From assembly GCF_020026925.1 (NCBI RefSeq), contig NZ_JAIQDW010000014.1, positions 1-64,000 of the forward strand: DNA of 64,000 nt. The letters run 5' to 3'. This DNA comes from Flavobacterium hibisci (GTDB taxonomy: Bacteria; Bacteroidota; Bacteroidia; Flavobacteriales; Flavobacteriaceae). This document shows, one piece after another, positions 16,906 through 24,371 of the stretch (its first letter is position 1; every line of letters begins with the position of its first letter). The notes under the pieces were generated by a model. The model saw only the letters and a program-made list of their open reading frames with translations, was not told where the DNA came from and searched no databases. A program made the position numbers and the translations under genes.

Positions 16906-19203
16906 TTAATTTATACTTGCTTTGAACATTTTTAACTCATCCCAGGTAAATTCATCACCGTGTTTTTCTTTTAATCCGTTTAGGGATTCCTCCTGATAAA
17001 ATTCGAAAGCATCACGCAGTGCCAGTATCTTATCATACGGTAGAACATCCGAGATTTCGATTTTTTTTGCCTGAATCAATTTAATCAAATGCATTTCAAT
17101 AGTTTGTACAGTAAGCTTACGCATTCGGGCAATATCCTGAACCGAATTTTTCTCCATCCACAAGTCGTATGTTTCTTCTATAGTAGTTTTCTTAACTGTT
17201 TTTGGGTCATTTTTATCTAATTTTTTTGCCGTGTAGCGTATAACTGGCTCATCAAGTTTGAAAATATCAGTATTACTCATTTGAAACTCCTCACGTATTT
17301 TCGAAATCTTATCTGATTTGTAATTTTTAATGGCTATAGACGTTAATTTTTCTCTGCAGATGGTTTCTCCCGAAACAACTATTTCGATCAATAATTTAGC
17401 CTTCATTAAGCGTAAAACAGCCTTTGTCTGCAGATCATCCAATAAGGCTAATTCTTCATAAAATTCTTTTACTTTTTTGAATTTCTGGATTTCAGCCATT
17501 TTCTGAAGAAGATCTATAACCAATTTATCCATTGGTTTAAAAAAATAATCATAAGCCGCCACTACCCTTTCCTGAACAAAAAATAAATCAACGGTTTCTT
17601 TACTAAAAATTTTATTGAGCTGCTGCACAAATTTTTGCGAAGGGTTAATGAGTAATTCAATTGTTTCAAGACGCTTATGAGCCCAGACGGAATGTTTTGA
17701 TTTTTCGGAATTAGCAGCATTTTCGTTATAACTAAATCTGTGATTACGCCATTCCTGAGCTAAATCGGACCAGTTAAAACTGTTAATCAAATAGTTATGA
17801 ATGAAATTCTTGGTTTCGAAGTGCAATTGTTTTTCTAAAATATCTTCAGTTGCTTTATTCAAAGCATAATCCATTACATCCTGATCGTTTGAAATACCAT
17901 TCATTTGAAGCGGGGAAAGCAAAATAAGCCCTTTTAAAGACGTTAAACGTGACAATGCAACATATGCCTGTCCGGGCAAAAAAACTTGCGATACATCAAG
18001 CGCAGCTTTCTCAAAAGTTAGTCCCTGACTTTTATGTACTGTAATCGCCCAGGCTAATTTTAGCGGGTAATGCGCAAAAGTCCCTAAAACCTCCTCTTCT
18101 ATCTCTTTTGTAAGCTCATTTATTTTGTAACGAATGTTTTTCCATTCGTATTTTTCAACCTCAATTGTTTTATTCTCTTCCGGAAAATACACAAAAATTT
18201 CTTCTGCCGAAAGTGATTTTACAACACCCATCTTTCCGTTAAAATATCTTTTATCAAAAGATAAATCGTTTTTGACAAACATTACCTGTGCTCCTACCTT
18301 CAATTTCAGATTTTCTTCAACCGGAAAAATCTTTTCGGGAAAATCGCCAACTATAAAAGGCTGATAACTAAACTCATTCCCTGCCAAATCTCCAATTGCC
18401 TGTTCGTTGATCGAATCAGCCTTTGCATTGTGAGTTGTGAGCGTAATATAACCGGGATTACTTTTCAAATCAAAATCAGGTTTGACATATTCGTTTAAAA
18501 TCTGAATATCCTCAGGCGTAATCTGATTGTTTCGAAGATTATTTAAAACGGAGATAAAAGAATCATCAGTCTGTCGGTAAATCTTAGATAATTCTATATA
18601 AAGTGGTGGATTTTGCTGAATTACATGTGAATGAAAAAAGAATTTTCCTTTGTAATAATTCCGTAATGTTCGCCATTCTTCATCCCGAATGACTGGCGGT
18701 AATTGCAATAAATCTCCAATACAAAGCACCTGAACACCTCCAAAAGCCTGCGTGTTTTTACGTACTGTCTGCATCATAAAATCTATAGCATCCAGTAAAT
18801 CAGCACGTAACATACTTACTTCATCAATAATCAGCAATTCCATATTACGGATCACATTACGTTTTACATTATTCATTTTGAAATGCCTGCGTAAAGTTTC
18901 CTTATTTTCAAATTTAACCGCTTCTGTAAACTGTGAATTGTCTTCATATGACGGAATAAAAGCCGAAAATGGCAGTTGAAACATTGAGTGAATCGTTACT
19001 CCGCCAGCATTTAAAGCGGCGATTCCTGTAGGGGCTACAACCACTGTATTTTTATGCGTAGTGGCAATAATTTCGCGTAAAAGCGTGGTCTTGCCTGTTC
19101 CGGCTTTACCCGTCAGGAATATAGATTTCTGCGTTTGATTGATGAATTGTAAAGTGTAAGCAGCTGCTTCTGAGACGTTTTGCATTGGGCGTATATTAAA
19201 CAC
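16906..19203 (-). CDS. PIF1/RecD-like ATP-dependent helicase with C-terminal HTH region
   Basis: 765 residues. Superfamily 1 helicase motifs are clear: Walker A TGKAGTGKTTLL (31-42), Walker B LLIIDEVSMLRADLLDAID, QVLCIGDLLQLPPV, and near residue 390 the motif AWAITVHKSQGLTFEKAALDVS followed by GQAYVALSRLTSLKGLIL. After the helicase core comes a roughly 250-residue C-terminal region ending in a helix-turn-helix-like segment (TTIEETYDLWMEKNSVQDIARMRKLTVQTIEMHLIKLI) like that found at the end of some RecQ helicases. It probably acts in replication or repair; the precise substrate is not readable. A parS-like sequence lies 30 bases upstream of the neighbouring gene start (16874). Confidence 0.85.
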   Translation of the reverse strand: MFNIRPMQNVSEAAAYTLQFINQTQKSIFLTGKAGTGKTTLLREIIATTHKNTVVVAPTGIAALNAGGVTIHSMFQLPFSAFIPSYEDNSQFTEAVKFENKETLRRHFKMNNVKRNVIRNMELLIIDEVSMLRADLLDAIDFMMQTVRKNTQAFGGVQVLCIGDLLQLPPVIRDEEWRTLRNYYKGKFFFHSHVIQQNPPLYIELSKIYRQTDDSFISVLNNLRNNQITPEDIQILNEYVKPDFDLKSNPGYITLTTHNAKADSINEQAIGDLAGNEFSYQPFIVGDFPEKIFPVEENLKLKVGAQVMFVKNDLSFDKRYFNGKMGVVKSLSAEEIFVYFPEENKTIEVEKYEWKNIRYKINELTKEIEEEVLGTFAHYPLKLAWAITVHKSQGLTFEKAALDVSQVFLPGQAYVALSRLTSLKGLILLSPLQMNGISNDQDVMDYALNKATEDILEKQLHFETKNFIHNYLINSFNWSDLAQEWRNHRFSYNENAANSEKSKHSVWAHKRLETIELLINPSQKFVQQLNKIFSKETVDLFFVQERVVAAYDYFFKPMDKLVIDLLQKMAEIQKFKKVKEFYEELALLDDLQTKAVLRLMKAKLLIEIVVSGETICREKLTSIAIKNYKSDKISKIREEFQMSNTDIFKLDEPVIRYTAKKLDKNDPKTVKKTTIEETYDLWMEKNSVQDIARMRKLTVQTIEMHLIKLIQAKKIEISDVLPYDKILALRDAFEFYQEESLNGLKEKHGDEFTWDELKMFKASIN

Positions 19204-19230
19204 TAAAAGTATCGCATTTTTATAAAATAA

Positions 19231-19262
19231 AAAAACCTAAATCTGTTGCTAGATTTAGGTTT
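19231..19262. terminator. Terminator between ompH and the helicase
   Basis: AACCTAAATCT, loop, AGATTTAGGTT: an 11-bp stem with T runs in both directions. Confidence 0.85.
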
Positions 19263-19286
19263 TAGAATAGTTAGTTATTTTGGTTA

Positions 19287-19862
19287 TTATTTCTTAGCCT
19301 CTTCTTTCGTTGCAGCTTTGTTATCTGCTTTTGGCTCAGCTTTGTACTTATCGTTCAAAGCTTTAATAATTTCTTTTGTAATGTCGTATTTATCTTCTGC
19401 ATATAATACAGTTGCAGCATCACCTGTACCGTAGATATAGGAATATCCGTTTTTCTTACCGTAATCTTTGATGAATTTTTTCACACCACTAACAAGAGAA
19501 TCCATTTCAACTCCGCTTTCTTGCTGTAATTGCTGCGCTAATTGTTGTTGAGCATAACCCAATTGTTGTTCTCTTTTTTGTAATTCAGCACCTCTTTGTT
19601 GTGCCCAGGCCTGACCATTTGCCTGTGCCTGACTTTGAAAATTAGCAGCATCTTGTTTGAAACGATTTATCTCAGCTTGCAGTTGTCTTCCTTTTTCTTC
19701 TGATTGGGCTTTGTATTTTGCTTCAAGGTCTTTTGCTTCAGTATACTCTTTCATCAAAACCGAAGTATCTACGTAAGCTGTTTTTACTTCCTTTACTTCA
19801 GCTGTTTTGTTACATGAAACAACGAAAACCGAAAGTGCGATAATTACTAATGCTTTTTTCAT
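19287..19862 (-). CDS. OmpH/Skp-family periplasmic chaperone-like lipoprotein
   Basis: 191 residues. The N-terminus is a lipoprotein signal with Cys at residue 17 (ALSVFVVSCNK). The rest follows the Skp/OmpH plan: a short beta strand (KTAYVDTSVLMKEY), long Gln/Ala-rich coiled-coil arms, and a C-terminal segment YGKKNGYSYIYGTGDAATVLYAEDKYDITKEIIKALNDKY. Skp proteins hold unfolded outer-membrane proteins in the periplasm. The lipid anchor and Lys/Ala-rich tail differ from soluble E. coli Skp. A TATTTTTG box is 34 bases upstream. Confidence 0.87.
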   Translation of the reverse strand: MKKALVIIALSVFVVSCNKTAEVKEVKTAYVDTSVLMKEYTEAKDLEAKYKAQSEEKGRQLQAEINRFKQDAANFQSQAQANGQAWAQQRGAELQKREQQLGYAQQQLAQQLQQESGVEMDSLVSGVKKFIKDYGKKNGYSYIYGTGDAATVLYAEDKYDITKEIIKALNDKYKAEPKADNKAATKEEAKK

Positions 19863-19895
19863 TTTATGAATTTCTATTTTTTAATGTATGGATGA

Positions 19896-19903
19896 CAAAA
19901 ATA
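19896..19903 (-). promoter_or_regulatory. -7 box (TATTTTTG) of ompH
   Basis: TATTTTTG on the minus strand, 34 bases upstream of the ompH ATG. No good -33 box. Confidence 0.5.
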
Positions 19904-20047
19904 TAAAAAAATAAATAGCATCGACAGAAAGTTTAAAAATTGGACAATTTTTATGATATTAATTTTATTTATCAGAAAAAAATCAACTATAAAGAAACAT
20001 TATTAAAACCGGCTTTAATAGATCGATTTAGAGGTGATTTCAAAAAA

Positions 20048-20087
20048 AAGCCGATATTTATCCTCGGTTAAGCCGAAATATCGGCTT
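20048..20087 (-). terminator. Terminator of the methyltransferase gene
   Basis: AAGCCGATATTT (20048-20059) and AAATATCGGCTT (20076-20087) form a perfect 12-bp stem just past the methyltransferase stop, followed by a T run on the minus strand. Confidence 0.88.
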
Positions 20088-20107
20088 AAATAAGCTTAAA
20101 ATGCGTT

Positions 20108-20989
20108 TTAGGTGTTTTTTAAGACATAAATGTGCGATGAATACTCTTTTGTACTTAATGCTTTTAAATTTGATCGCAAACCCACAAAAAATGCTTTAAT
20201 AAAATTCATTTTTCCTGTTTTATATTTTTCAGAAAGTAAACTCACATAAAAAGAATCAAATTTCATTGGAAGTACTTTTTCTAATTTGATATCGACTTTT
20301 TCGAAAAGTGATTTTATAGCTTTTTTAGAGAAATGCCAAAAATGAATTGGTACATCAAAAGCTGCCCAAAATTCTCCGTAATGTTTTGCATCGTACGATT
20401 TGAAATTTGGAACCGCAACAATTAATGTTCCAGTTGGCTTCAATAATCGCTTCAGTTCTTGGATTTGTAATTCTAAATCTGGAACGTGTTCCAAAACGTG
20501 CCACATTGTAATTACATCAAAAGAATTATTTTCAAGTTCGCTGGTTTCTTCAACAAATGAAATTCCTTTTTGCTTTGCAATATTTTTTGCTCGGTCGCTT
20601 GGTTCAATTCCAAAAGTTTCCCAACCGTCATTTTTTGCCGTCAATAAAAAATCTCCTGTTCCGGCTCCAATGTCTAAAATTTTTCCTTTCTGAGATTGTT
20701 CGGAATTGATCAAATTCAGTTTATTTTTTAAAGCGATACTTTTTACAAAATGATATGCTTTTTCAAAAACAGAACGTTTATTATCTGTATGCGAAATGTA
20801 ATCTTCACTTTCGTAATATCTTCCTAAATTTTCTAAATCCGGCTGCGGAGATGTAATCAGCATATCCAGATTTTCATCATAATATAAATCGAAAATTTCT
20901 TTTGAAACTGAATGGTCTTTTACAGTCAGAAAATGTTTTTTGTTTAAAACGTCCATTTTTAAATTATAGGTATTTTGGTTTAATTTCAT
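20108..20989 (-). CDS. Class I SAM-dependent methyltransferase
   Basis: 293 residues from ATG 20989 (MKLNQNTYNLKMDVLNKKHF); an alternative ATG at 21016 would add MKIPLLGFT, but those codons form a strong hairpin. The SAM-binding motif is KGKILDIGAGTGDFLLTAKNDGWETFGIEPS, followed by FDVITMWHVLEHVPD and LIVAVPN, typical of Methyltransf_11/23 enzymes. An N-terminal part before the fold (KDHSVSKEIFDLYYDENLDMLITSPQP) resembles those acting on small molecules or surface sugars. The substrate is unknown. It ends at a terminator at 20048-20087. Confidence 0.85.
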   Translation of the reverse strand: MKLNQNTYNLKMDVLNKKHFLTVKDHSVSKEIFDLYYDENLDMLITSPQPDLENLGRYYESEDYISHTDNKRSVFEKAYHFVKSIALKNKLNLINSEQSQKGKILDIGAGTGDFLLTAKNDGWETFGIEPSDRAKNIAKQKGISFVEETSELENNSFDVITMWHVLEHVPDLELQIQELKRLLKPTGTLIVAVPNFKSYDAKHYGEFWAAFDVPIHFWHFSKKAIKSLFEKVDIKLEKVLPMKFDSFYVSLLSEKYKTGKMNFIKAFFVGLRSNLKALSTKEYSSHIYVLKNT

Positions 20990-20992
20990 AGT

Positions 20993-21027
20993 AAACCCTA
21001 AAAGTGGAATTTTCACTTTTAGGGTTT
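20993..21027 (-). terminator. 14-bp perfect hairpin abutting the methyltransferase start
   Basis: AAACCCTAAAAGTG (20993-21006) and CACTTTTAGGGTTT (21014-21027) form a stem with a seven-base loop. It lies between the GNAT-like stop and the methyltransferase ATG at 20989, so it could terminate the upstream transcript or cover the translation start. A T run follows it better on the plus strand. Confidence 0.6.
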
Positions 21028-21075
21028 CTCTTTTTTAATATTTATATTTTGAATTCAGCGCTTCCAATTAATTTT

Positions 21076-21420
21076 TTACTCCCGACATTTTTCATTTTCA
21101 ATTCTGATTTCTGTCAAAATTGTAAAATCATTTTTAATATAAAATGGCATTGGAGATCTATAATGTGCTGCGTTTTGTTTTACTTCATTTTCATGATCCA
21201 CAACCCAGCCATTTAAACTTGTATCATTCTTTTTTAATTCATTCATCAAAAACAAACCATTTCCTTTTCCTTGAATTTGATGATTCAAAATTATAGCAAA
21301 CCAATTTTCATCTTCTCTCAAAAAAGTAAATGCCCAGCCGCTAATTTTATCTAACGCATCAAACAGCAAATAATGTTTTGTATTTGAAAGACCGTTTAAG
21401 TACAATTCAAAATCCTGCAT
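21076..21420 (-). CDS. GNAT-like N-acetyltransferase; true start probably upstream
   Basis: 114 residues from the first ATG (21420). The fold is GNAT-like: KHYLLFDALDKISGWAFTFL, then WFAIILNHQIQGKGNGLFLMNELK (acetyl-CoA loop), then NGWVVDHENEVKQNAAHYRSPMPFYIKNDFTI. The frame stays open upstream of the ATG and codes a plausible first helix (IKIISKEILSDEEKEVSRELWNEEYP), but it has no ATG, GTG or TTG there, only a CTG at 21534 and ATT codons. The open part also runs into the parS-like site at 21535-21550. A rare start codon or loss of the original start is likely. Substrate unknown. Confidence 0.6.
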   Translation of the reverse strand: MQDFELYLNGLSNTKHYLLFDALDKISGWAFTFLREDENWFAIILNHQIQGKGNGLFLMNELKKNDTSLNGWVVDHENEVKQNAAHYRSPMPFYIKNDFTILTEIRIENEKCRE

Positions 21421-21534
21421 CGTTTTGCAATTTAATAGTGTCGGATATTCCTCGTTCCAGAGTTCTCTCGAAACTTCTTTTTCTTCATCAGATAAAATCT
21501 CTTTGCTAATAATTTTAATTAAAATTAAATTCAG

Positions 21535-21550
21535 TGTTTCACGTGGAACA
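21535..21550 (-). promoter_or_regulatory. parS-like site
   Basis: TGTTTCACGTGGAACA, an exact copy of the 16-mer found in the mnmG-ybeY gap. It lies between mnmG and the GNAT-like gene. A weaker form is at 21591-21606. Confidence 0.7.
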
Positions 21551-21620
21551 AATTTAAAGTTGTTTCAGGTTTTCTTTGTTTCAGCTTTCAAGTTTCACAT
21601 GGAACGAGAAACAAATAAAA

Positions 21621-21660
21621 CAAGTTTCAGATTCCAACAAAACTTGAAATCTGAAACTTG
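21621..21660 (-). terminator. mnmG terminator
   Basis: CAAGTTTCAGATT (21621-21633) and AATCTGAAACTTG (21648-21660) form a perfect 13-bp stem just after the mnmG stop, followed by T-rich sequence on the minus strand. Confidence 0.8.
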
Positions 21661-21671
21661 AAACATTTATT

Positions 21672-23543
21672 TTATCTTCCCATATAAATCAAAAGCACTG
21701 AAATATCACTCGGAGAAACTCCGCTGATTCTTGATGCCTGAGAAATTGTAATCGGACGAATTTTACTTAATTTTTGTTTCGCTTCGATCGACATAGATTT
21801 GATTTTATGATAATCAAAATTATCCGGAATTTTCACTTCTTCTAAACGAGTAAGTTTATCAGCGTTGTTTCTTTCCTTTTCGATATAGCCAGAATATTTA
21901 ACCTGAATTTCGGCTTGCTCTAAAACTTCTTTGTCTAATTTATTTTCTTCGACATAAGCTGCTACTTTTTCAAATTTCAGCATATCTTCTAAATCAATCT
22001 GCGGACGAGAAAAAACTTTGAACATTTTATCGCCTTGAGAAATTGGTGCCGATTCTTTCGCTTCCAAAATTGGATTTGTTTCTGCAACCGTTACACTCGT
22101 TTCTCTAAAGAATGAAACCATCTTTTCAGATTCGTTCAATTTGTATTCCATTCTTCGCATTCTATCTTCAGAAGCCAAACCAATTTCGTGTGACATTGGT
22201 GTCAATCTGAAATCGGCATTATCTTGTCGCAACAATGTTCTGTATTCTGCTCTTGATGTAAACATCCGATAAGGTTCTTCTGTTCCTTTCGTAATTAAGT
22301 CGTCAATCAAAACTCCGATATAGGCTTCATCACGTTTTAGAATTAATGGAGCTTTTTCATGCACTTTTAAATGCGCATTTATTCCGGCCATCAAACCTTG
22401 CGAAGCTGCTTCTTCATATCCTGTTGTTCCATTTATTTGTCCGGCAAAATATAATCCTTCAACTAGCTTCGTTTCCAAAGTATGTTTCAATTGTGTTGGC
22501 GGGAAATAATCATATTCAATTGCGTAACCCGGACGAAGGAATTTCACATTCTCAAAACCGGCAACAGAACGCAATGCTTTAAATTGAATATCCTCCGGAA
22601 GTGAAGTTGAAAATCCGTTTACGTAAACCTCACAAGTTTTCCATCCTTCCGGTTCAACAAACAATTGATGCCTTTCTTTATCTGCAAAACGATTTATCTT
22701 ATCTTCTATAGAAGGACAATATCTCGGACCGATACTTTTTATTCTTCCGTTGAACATTGGCGAGCGATCAAAACCTGATCTCAAAATATCGTGAACATCC
22801 AAAGATGTATACGTCATATGACAAGATCTTTGTTCAGTCAATGGAACGGTCAAATCAGAATACGAAAACTTATCTGGTTTCGCATCTCCTTTTTCTTCGT
22901 TCATTTTAGAATAATCCAAAGAACGTCCATCGACTCTCGGCGGCGTCCCTGTTTTCATTCTTCCAGATTCAAAACCTACTGCAACCAAATCTTCGGTAAT
23001 TCCGAAAGCGGCACTTTCGCCCGCTCTTCCTCCACCGAATTGTTTGTCTCCAATATGAATCAATCCGTTCAAAAAAGTTCCGTTTGTCAGGACAACAGAT
23101 TTCGAACGAATCTCAACTCCAAGGGAAGTTCTGATTCCTTTTATCTTTCCGTTATCGATAATCAGACCTTTTACCATCTCCTGGTAGAAATCCAAATTTG
23201 GAGTTCCCTCCAACATCATTCTCCATTCTTCAGCAAAACGCATTCGATCACTTTGAACTCTTGGCGACCACATTGCTGGTCCTTTCGATTTATTCAACAT
23301 CTTAAACTGAATTGCCGTTCTGTCTGAAACAATTCCGGAGTAACCTCCAAGCGCATCAATCTCACGAACGATCTGTCCTTTTGCAATTCCTCCCATCGCT
23401 GGGTTGCAAGACATCTGTGCAATATTCTGCAAACTCATTGTAACCAATAAAGTTTTTGACCCCAAATTTGCAGCCGCAGCTGCAGCTTCAGATCCTGCAT
23501 GGCCAGCACCGACCACAATAACGTCGTATTCTTCTAAAAACAT
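21672..23543 (-). CDS. mnmG: tRNA uridine-5-carboxymethylaminomethyl modification enzyme MnmG
   Basis: 623 residues, the normal length. FAD-binding motif DVIVVGAGHAGSEAAAAAANLG (7-28), then SCNPAMGGIAKGQIVREIDALGG, the KTGTPPRVDGRSLDYS loop, GQINGTTGYEEAASQGLMAGINA, and the C-terminal MnmE-binding helical domain with ISGVSPSDISVLLIYM. With MnmE it modifies wobble uridine in tRNAs. The gene lies just downstream of the parS-like cluster on the minus strand, and a 13-bp terminator follows its stop. In many bacteria mnmG (gidA) sits near the origin and the parAB-parS system. Confidence 0.97.
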   Translation of the reverse strand: MFLEEYDVIVVGAGHAGSEAAAAAANLGSKTLLVTMSLQNIAQMSCNPAMGGIAKGQIVREIDALGGYSGIVSDRTAIQFKMLNKSKGPAMWSPRVQSDRMRFAEEWRMMLEGTPNLDFYQEMVKGLIIDNGKIKGIRTSLGVEIRSKSVVLTNGTFLNGLIHIGDKQFGGGRAGESAAFGITEDLVAVGFESGRMKTGTPPRVDGRSLDYSKMNEEKGDAKPDKFSYSDLTVPLTEQRSCHMTYTSLDVHDILRSGFDRSPMFNGRIKSIGPRYCPSIEDKINRFADKERHQLFVEPEGWKTCEVYVNGFSTSLPEDIQFKALRSVAGFENVKFLRPGYAIEYDYFPPTQLKHTLETKLVEGLYFAGQINGTTGYEEAASQGLMAGINAHLKVHEKAPLILKRDEAYIGVLIDDLITKGTEEPYRMFTSRAEYRTLLRQDNADFRLTPMSHEIGLASEDRMRRMEYKLNESEKMVSFFRETSVTVAETNPILEAKESAPISQGDKMFKVFSRPQIDLEDMLKFEKVAAYVEENKLDKEVLEQAEIQVKYSGYIEKERNNADKLTRLEEVKIPDNFDYHKIKSMSIEAKQKLSKIRPITISQASRISGVSPSDISVLLIYMGR

Positions 23544-23634
23544 TTTGTTTTATTATTCTCTGGAAACCGGTTAAGTCAGTTCTCAGAATTAACATTCTTT
23601 ATTTTGTTTCAGGTTTCAAATTTACCCTGAACTA

Positions 23635-23650
23635 TGTTCCACGTGAAACA
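23635..23650 (+). promoter_or_regulatory. parS-like site
   Basis: TGTTCCACGTGAAACA, exact form, plus orientation. Confidence 0.8.
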
Positions 23651-23701
23651 TACATTTTATATCCATTATTCATGTTTCCTCTTTTCAGTAAACCTGATAT
23701 A

Positions 23702-23717
23702 TGTTCCACGTGAAACA
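23702..23717 (+). promoter_or_regulatory. parS-like site
   Basis: TGTTCCACGTGAAACA, exact form, plus orientation. Confidence 0.8.
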
Positions 23718-23756
23718 TTTTTATTACTTTCTGATTTACTAACTTCTAATTAAAAC

Positions 23757-23772
23757 TGTTTCACGTGGAACA
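23757..23772 (-). promoter_or_regulatory. parS-like site
   Basis: TGTTTCACGTGGAACA on the plus strand, the complement of the exact form. Confidence 0.8.
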
Positions 23773-23812
23773 ACAAATTAATTAAATATTAAACTTAAAA
23801 CAAAGATTTACA

Positions 23813-23828
23813 TGTTTCACGTGAAACG
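23813..23828. promoter_or_regulatory. parS-like site, symmetric form
   Basis: TGTTTCACGTGAAACG. One mismatch from the symmetric parS TGTTTCACGTGAAACA. Confidence 0.7.
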
Positions 23829-23902
23829 AATTCAATAAAAAACTAAAACTTAAAAAACGTTCCACATGGAACGTTTAGTTGTTGATGTAAAATTTAGAAC
23901 AA

Positions 23903-23918
23903 TGTTTCACGTGGAACA
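23903..23918 (-). promoter_or_regulatory. parS-like site
   Basis: TGTTTCACGTGGAACA on the plus strand, exact form. Confidence 0.8.
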
Positions 23919-23951
23919 TATAATTCTAAACTTTAAAAAGAGATATTTAAG

Positions 23952-24371
23952 TTAAAGTTTCACGTGGAACATCGCTATTTTTTCATCTTCTTTGGAACGC
24001 ATTAACTCTGCATCCTTATCTGTTTTATCTTTATATCCGCAATAATGTAATATACCGTGAGCTAAAACTCGTTTTAATTCTTCATCAAAGGAAACATTGA
24101 AATCCTTTGCATTGTCTTCTACTCTTTCAACAGAAACAAAAATATCTCCGTTTAATTCGTTTCCAACTGTATAATCAAAACTGATGATATCTGTTAATGT
24201 ATCGTGATCCAGATATTCAACATTGATCTTATGAAGATATTCATCATCACAAAAAATGTAATTTATCTCACCTTCGTTTTTCTTTTCAGAAACAATTACA
24301 GCGCTCAACCAATCAGTAAAGGCTTCTTCGTTTTCTAAATTAAAATCTGTTTCGTAATTAAAATTAATCAT
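23952..24371 (-). CDS. ybeY: Endoribonuclease YbeY (rRNA maturation)
   Basis: 139 residues. The UPF0054 signature is HGILHYCGYKDKTDKDAELM (105-124), after DHDTLTDIISFDY and GDIFVSVERV, which are also conserved. The zinc site normally has three His; here the third position is Asp115 (H105, H109, D115), which I believe is usual in this phylum. It acts in 16S rRNA processing and ribosome quality control. Its start overlaps the stop of the DUF4175 gene by four bases. Its last codons (MFHVKL) encode a parS-like site, so protein and DNA-site functions overlap. Confidence 0.93.
   Translation of the reverse strand: MINFNYETDFNLENEEAFTDWLSAVIVSEKKNEGEINYIFCDDEYLHKINVEYLDHDTLTDIISFDYTVGNELNGDIFVSVERVEDNAKDFNVSFDEELKRVLAHGILHYCGYKDKTDKDAELMRSKEDEKIAMFHVKL
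23956..23971 (-). promoter_or_regulatory. parS-like site inside the ybeY coding end
   Basis: AGTTTCACGTGGAACA, one mismatch from the exact form. It encodes ybeY residues FHVKL on the minus strand. Confidence 0.65.

Larger units (their letters stand above)
23544..23951. other. mnmG-ybeY gap carrying a parS-like cluster
   Basis: 408 bases without a gene, containing copies of TGTTCCACGTGAAACA or its complement at 23635, 23702, 23757 and 23903, plus one-mismatch forms at 23813 and 23956 (the last inside ybeY) and a weaker form at 23858. The spacing is 44-90 bases. The core is the widely conserved bacterial parS sequence bound by ParB, so this is probably a chromosomal centromere. parA and parB are not in the window. 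Confidence 0.8.
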
